A stretch of 64,000 bases of DNA from Bin5 sp965261695 (GTDB taxonomy: Bacteria > Chloroflexota > Anaerolineae > Caldilineales > Caldilineaceae), in assembly GCA_965261695.1 (NCBI GenBank), contig OZ253474.1, positions 5,332,001 to 5,396,000 of the forward strand, read 5' to 3'. The position numbers and the translations under genes were made by a program. The notes beneath the pieces are model-generated. The model ran no database searches. It saw nothing but the letters and a program-made list of their open reading frames with translations, and was not told the DNA's origin. This document shows, in pieces, positions 60,609-64,000 of this stretch (positions are counted from its first letter, which is position 1; each line of letters begins with the position of its first letter).

Positions 60609-61736
60609 ATGCGTTGGGGGCTGCTTCTGAGGGTATTGGTCACCCTCACATTTGCCCTGCTGGGGTGGGAGTTAGGCAGGCAGATTGCGGGTGTCGATAC
60701 CCTTAAGAACCTGACGCTCTCTTCGGCGCGCATCATCGTCCCTGCAATTCTTGGCTGCGGGTTAGTGGGATTGATCAGCGCCCCTTGGCTGACCGTGCGG
60801 CCCGCCCACGCTCTTCGCTCCAGTTTGCGGCAGATTCCCACAGTTCAACTCATGGCTGCCACGGTCGGGCTGGCGGTTGGCCTGACAATCGCCGCGCTCC
60901 TTGCCTATCCACTGTCACTGCTGCCCAATCCCTTCGGAACGGTTCTGCCCTTTGTCGGCGTCATCGTGATGGGCTACCTAGGCGTCACCATGATGGTGAT
61001 GCGTCATCGGGAGATTCTCTCCTTCTTTCGCTTTCAGACCGAAAATCAGGATCGGCGGGACCTGCCGAAGCTGCCCCTCCTGGACAAGGGCAACGGCGCG
61101 CCCTACACGCAAATGATGCTGCTTGACACCAGTGTCATCATCGACGGTCGGATTGCCGACGTTGCCGAAACAGGCTTTCTGTGGGCGATTCTGGGCGTTC
61201 CCCGTTTCATCCTCAATGAGCTGCAAAACATCGCGGATTCGGCTGAGGTGCTGCGGCGAAACCGGGGTCGGCGAGGGCTTGAGATTCTCGACCGCTTGCA
61301 GCAAATTAAAGATGTCGATATCGTCTTTCTCGACCAGGACCCCTCAGCCGCTCAGCAAGTGGACGAAAAACTGGTCTACCTCGGCAGGGAGATGGGCGCG
61401 GCCATAGTGACCAATGATTACAATTTGAATCGGGTTGCCAAGCTGCAGGGCGTCCGCGTCTTGAACATTAACGAACTTGCCAACGCCGTAAAGTCTGTTG
61501 TCCTCCCCGGCGAAGACATGAGTATCCATGTGATTCAGGAAGGCAAAGAGGCCAACCAGGGTGTCGGCTATCTGGACGACGGAACGATGGTCGTCGTCGA
61601 ACAAGGGCGGCGGTTCCTGGGCGCGCATGTTTCCGTTAGGGTAACCAAGGTGTTGCAGACCAACGCCGGCCGCTTGATCTTTGCCATCCCTGAAGAGGCC
61701 CACCAGCAGCGACGCGCCTACGAATCGGTCCGTTGA
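60609..61736 (+). CDS. YacL-type PIN/TRAM-domain membrane protein
   Basis: The protein has an N-terminal set of membrane helices (residues 1-135: RVLVTLTFALLGWELG, SARIIVPAILGCGLVGLI, AATVGLAVGLTIAALLAYPLS, VLPFVGVIVMGYLGVTMMV), then a PIN nuclease-like domain with the acidic LLDTSVIIDGRI and AIVTNDYNLNRVAKLQGV, and a C-terminal TRAM RNA-binding domain. Total length 375 residues from the ATG at 60609. An in-frame start further upstream has no ribosome-binding site. YacL-type proteins are widespread and of unknown function, possibly RNA-related. cysS follows 51 bp later, matching the conserved neighbourhood in Gram-positive bacteria. Confidence 0.9.
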   Translation: MRWGLLLRVLVTLTFALLGWELGRQIAGVDTLKNLTLSSARIIVPAILGCGLVGLISAPWLTVRPAHALRSSLRQIPTVQLMAATVGLAVGLTIAALLAYPLSLLPNPFGTVLPFVGVIVMGYLGVTMMVMRHREILSFFRFQTENQDRRDLPKLPLLDKGNGAPYTQMMLLDTSVIIDGRIADVAETGFLWAILGVPRFILNELQNIADSAEVLRRNRGRRGLEILDRLQQIKDVDIVFLDQDPSAAQQVDEKLVYLGREMGAAIVTNDYNLNRVAKLQGVRVLNINELANAVKSVVLPGEDMSIHVIQEGKEANQGVGYLDDGTMVVVEQGRRFLGAHVSVRVTKVLQTNAGRLIFAIPEEAHQQRRAYESVR

Positions 61737-61787
61737 GCCGAAATCTTGCCCGATTGACCTTGTCTTCCACTCTTCCACAACTGTCCC

Positions 61788-63200
61788 ATGACCCTTCAAA
61801 TCTACAATACCCTGACACGGCGGCGCGAGCCCTTTCAAACCGTTGAAGAGGGTCGGGCGCGCATCTATGTATGCGGTCCGACCGTTTACGCTGACGCCCA
61901 CATCGGCCACGCGATGAGCGCCATCGTTTTCGATATGATGAGGCGCTATCTCGAATACATCGGCTATGACGTGACCTATGTCACGAACTTTACCGATGTG
62001 GATGACAAAATCATCGTTCGCGCCCAGGAGACCGGTCAGGACCCGTTTCAGCTGGCGCAATTCTACACCGACAAGTATTTGACGCATTTGAGCGATCTCA
62101 ACATCAAGCCGGCAGATACCTATCCCCGCGTGACCAATGAGATCTCAAACATCATTCGGGCGATCGGTGAACTGGGCGAGATCGACTACGCCTATGAAAT
62201 GGATGGCAGCGTCTATTTCCGCGTTGGCAACGATGATGATTACGGCAAACTCAGCCGCCGCCGTCAGGAGGACGCGGTTTCCGGCACGCGCGTCGAAACG
62301 GACGAACGCAAGGAAAATGCGGCCGATTTCGCGCTGTGGAAGGCGGCCAAGCCCGGTGAACCTTCCTGGGAAAGTCCCTGGGGGCCGGGCCGCCCCGGTT
62401 GGCACATCGAGTGTTCGGTTATGTGCCTGCACCACCTCGGCGAAACAATCGATATCCACGGCGGCGGCAACGACCTGATCTTCCCCCACCATGAGAACGA
62501 GATCGCCCAGAGCGAGAGCTTGACCGGCAAGCCCTTTGCCCGCTTTTGGGTCCATAATGGCATGTTGCAACTCTCCGGTGAGAAGATGAGCAAGTCGCTG
62601 GGGAATCTCGTCACGATCGACGGCTTTTTGCAACAACAATCAGCCGACGCACTGCGGATGCTGATTTTTACGGGGCACTATCGTAAGCCGGTGGCCTATA
62701 CGGAGGAGTCTATCGCCGCCGCCGAGCGTAGCGTCTCCCGGCTGCGGCGCGGGATGCGCCAGGCAAGCGGGACTGTATCGGTTGGCGAAGAAGCCGACAG
62801 GCTGCTCGAATTCACCGAGGCAGCGCGCGCCGGATTCCGGCGTGCAATGGATGACGATCTGAATACAAGCGCAGCCTTGGCGCACCTGTTCGAACTCGTG
62901 CGGGCGATCAACACCGCCCGCACTGCCGGGGTTTCCGGCCCCTTCTTTCAGGCCGCGCAGGAAACGCTGCGAGAGTTGGCCGATGTCCTCGGTCTCTCGT
63001 TGGCGGATACGAGCGGGACGGAAAGCAGTTCGCTGGCAGCGAAAGCCTTTATCGATCTGCTCGTATCTGTTCGGACCGAACTGCGTCAGGAAAAGCAGTG
63101 GGCGTTGGCGGACAAGGTGAGGGATGGACTGGCCGCCTTGTCTGTTCATCTTGAAGATTCGCCGGATGGAACGAACTGGCGCATCGAGGACCCTTCATGA
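61788..63200 (+). CDS. cysS: cysteine--tRNA ligase
   Basis: CysS charges tRNA-Cys. The 470-residue monomer has the class I HIGH motif in VYADAHIGHAMSAIVFD (residues about 31-47) and the KMSKS motif in GEKMSKSLGN. The zinc-binding and substrate-binding regions include CGPTVY, IECSVMCLHHLG and GGGNDLIFPHHENEIAQ. The C-terminal helical DALR-type domain (residues 330-450) binds the tRNA anticodon. The stop overlaps rlmB by 4 bp (ATGA), so the two are translationally coupled. No T-box leader is visible. Confidence 0.96.
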   Translation: MTLQIYNTLTRRREPFQTVEEGRARIYVCGPTVYADAHIGHAMSAIVFDMMRRYLEYIGYDVTYVTNFTDVDDKIIVRAQETGQDPFQLAQFYTDKYLTHLSDLNIKPADTYPRVTNEISNIIRAIGELGEIDYAYEMDGSVYFRVGNDDDYGKLSRRRQEDAVSGTRVETDERKENAADFALWKAAKPGEPSWESPWGPGRPGWHIECSVMCLHHLGETIDIHGGGNDLIFPHHENEIAQSESLTGKPFARFWVHNGMLQLSGEKMSKSLGNLVTIDGFLQQQSADALRMLIFTGHYRKPVAYTEESIAAAERSVSRLRRGMRQASGTVSVGEEADRLLEFTEAARAGFRRAMDDDLNTSAALAHLFELVRAINTARTAGVSGPFFQAAQETLRELADVLGLSLADTSGTESSSLAAKAFIDLLVSVRTELRQEKQWALADKVRDGLAALSVHLEDSPDGTNWRIEDPS

Positions 63201-63958
63201 GCGAACTGCTCGTTGGCCGCCATTCCGTTTTGGAAGCTCTGCGAGCGGGCAAGCGCCATTTCTACCGGCTGTGGCTGGAGGGCGTCGCTGACCGCGAGCC
63301 CAAGGGAAATCTTGCCGAAATCGTGCAGAGTGCTGAAGGCCGCAAGGTTCCTCTGCGGTATGTCGAAGGCGGTATCTTCGACCGCTTGCGCCAGGCCCAG
63401 CTTACTCCACATGGCGTTGCGCTGGAGACCGGACCCTTTCTCTATACCGATCTGCACGACCTGCTGGCTGCTGGGAAAGCCAGGCCGGATCCCCTTTTCT
63501 TACTGTTGGACCACCTGGAGGATCCCCGAAACCTGGGCACACTCTTCCGTAGTTGCGAGGCCTTTGGCGTGGAAGGCGTCGTCCTGCCGGAACGGCGGGC
63601 TGCGGGCATTACCCCAGCCGTCAGCAACGCTTCCTCGGGCGCTGTCGAGCATCTGCCTGTCGCCCAGGTCACCAACATGAATCGGACGATTGATCACCTT
63701 AAGAAAAGCAATATCTGGACCGTTGGTTTGGACGTTGATTCTGAGGCAATTCCTCTATCCGACGCCGACTTGAGCGGCCCGATCGCCCTGGTTGTCGGCA
63801 ATGAAGGCAAGGGCCTGAGTCGGCTTGCCCGCGAGAAATGCGACTTCTGCGTGACCATTCCCATGAAGGGATCTGTCGCCAGCCTCAACGCCGCCATCGC
63901 CGGCAGCATCGTCCTCTACAACGCCTTCTTGGCGCGAACGCCGCTAGAAGCAGTTTAG
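63197..63958 (+). CDS. rlmB: 23S rRNA (guanosine-2'-O-)-methyltransferase RlmB (TrmH family)
   Basis: RlmB methylates G2251 of 23S rRNA. The 253-residue SPOUT-class protein has an N-terminal substrate-binding domain (LLVGRHSVLEALRAGKRHFYRLW) and the knotted SAM domain. Its motifs are motif 1 LEDPRNLGTLFRSCEAFGVEGVV, motif 2 IALVVGNEGKGLSRLAREKCD, and motif 3 IPMKGSVASLNAAIAGSIVLYNA. The start overlaps the cysS stop. The cysS-rlmB pairing is common in many bacteria, supporting the call. Other TrmH-family targets cannot be fully excluded. Confidence 0.93.
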   Translation: MSELLVGRHSVLEALRAGKRHFYRLWLEGVADREPKGNLAEIVQSAEGRKVPLRYVEGGIFDRLRQAQLTPHGVALETGPFLYTDLHDLLAAGKARPDPLFLLLDHLEDPRNLGTLFRSCEAFGVEGVVLPERRAAGITPAVSNASSGAVEHLPVAQVTNMNRTIDHLKKSNIWTVGLDVDSEAIPLSDADLSGPIALVVGNEGKGLSRLAREKCDFCVTIPMKGSVASLNAAIAGSIVLYNAFLARTPLEAV

Positions 63959-64000
63959 TCTTGCAGCCAATCTTCGGGAGGGGCGTCCAGTGCTCCTACT
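63955..64000 (-). CDS. possible 3' end of a minus-strand gene, cut by the window edge
   Basis: On the minus strand one frame reads about 14 residues (GALDAPPEDWLQD) to a TAA at 63955-63957 that overlaps the rlmB stop. The codon use looks normal, but the piece is too short to identify or to rule out chance. Confidence 0.3.
   Translation of the reverse strand, partial: VGALDAPPEDWLQD

Noticed and set aside
61737..61787. T-box or other leader before cysS
   Set aside because: Only 51 bp separate the genes, with no stem-loop set or specifier pattern.

Overview
This window reads as chromosomal DNA of a high-GC, didermless-type aerobic bacterium, most likely a Chloroflexota member (Caldilineales/Anaerolineae-like, of the kind found free-living in the sea or in sponges). 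The pointers are indirect: a deazaflavin (F420) nitroreductase-family protein, several phytanoyl-CoA dioxygenase (PhyH) paralogs, sulfatases, a LysM lipoprotein with a Thr/Pro linker, a YacL-cysS-rlmB run, and an amidohydrolase/Rieske/SIS operon. No rRNA gene or other decisive taxonomic marker is present, so this is inference.

Layout. 1-3.8 kb: a truncated methyltransferase, a small unknown protein behind a nested palindrome, SufE, a P1 peptidase, PyrK and an F420-type nitroreductase. 3.9-6.0 kb: no genes; two adjacent terminal-inverted-repeat (TIR) elements carrying 10-bp-periodic arrays, plus a 178-bp MITE-like element. 6.1-17.7 kb: a catabolic island with two PhyH oxygenases, a Cys-type sulfatase, a sulfatase-fold protein with Thr at the nucleophile position, a DegT aminotransferase, a polysaccharide deacetylase and a Gfo/Idh/MocA oxidoreductase. 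It also holds the wrecks of two sugar-ABC permeases and an ALDH7 dehydrogenase. 17.7-28.6 kb: housekeeping and envelope genes (LysM lipoprotein, YfcE-like phosphoesterase, RNase Z, PheT, Nudix, DUF4062-like, GDP-mannose dehydratase and reductase, MltG) and tRNA-Leu(UAA) behind a near-consensus promoter. 28.7-43.2 kb: a second catabolic region, mostly on the minus strand: amidohydrolase-Rieske-SIS operon, dipeptide-type ABC permeases and binding protein, three more PhyH proteins, a PfkB kinase and a dimethylformamidase-like protein. 43.5-51.7 kb: copper ATPase CopA, CcmF and a CcmI-like protein, a dehydrogenase broken by a stop codon, an MBL-fold protein, an MFS remnant and ArsM. 51.9-54.1 kb: a second repeat block with the same element family as at 3.9-6.0 kb. 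54.1-64 kb: XseA, a PLP-dependent cysteine-synthase-like enzyme, threonine synthase, a DUF3054 membrane protein, a GT4 glycosyltransferase, a YacL-type PIN/TRAM protein, CysS and RlmB.

How it fits together. The catabolic islands look built to strip sulfate, methyl or acyl groups from environmental glycans and small amides and to feed sugars and peptides inward. Many of the transport and catabolic genes are broken by stops, frameshifts or truncation, while the essential genes (pheT, cysS, rlmB, thrC, xseA, rnz) are intact. That pattern suggests ongoing loss of catabolic functions, as in a host-associated or streamlining lineage.

The most unusual feature is the TIR element family. At least six copies (three 0.8-0.9 kb array-carrying elements and three transposase-derived ones) share ends close to GGGTGYATCCCA. 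The larger ones carry successive arrays of three different 10-bp units, one helical turn each, whose copy number differs between copies.
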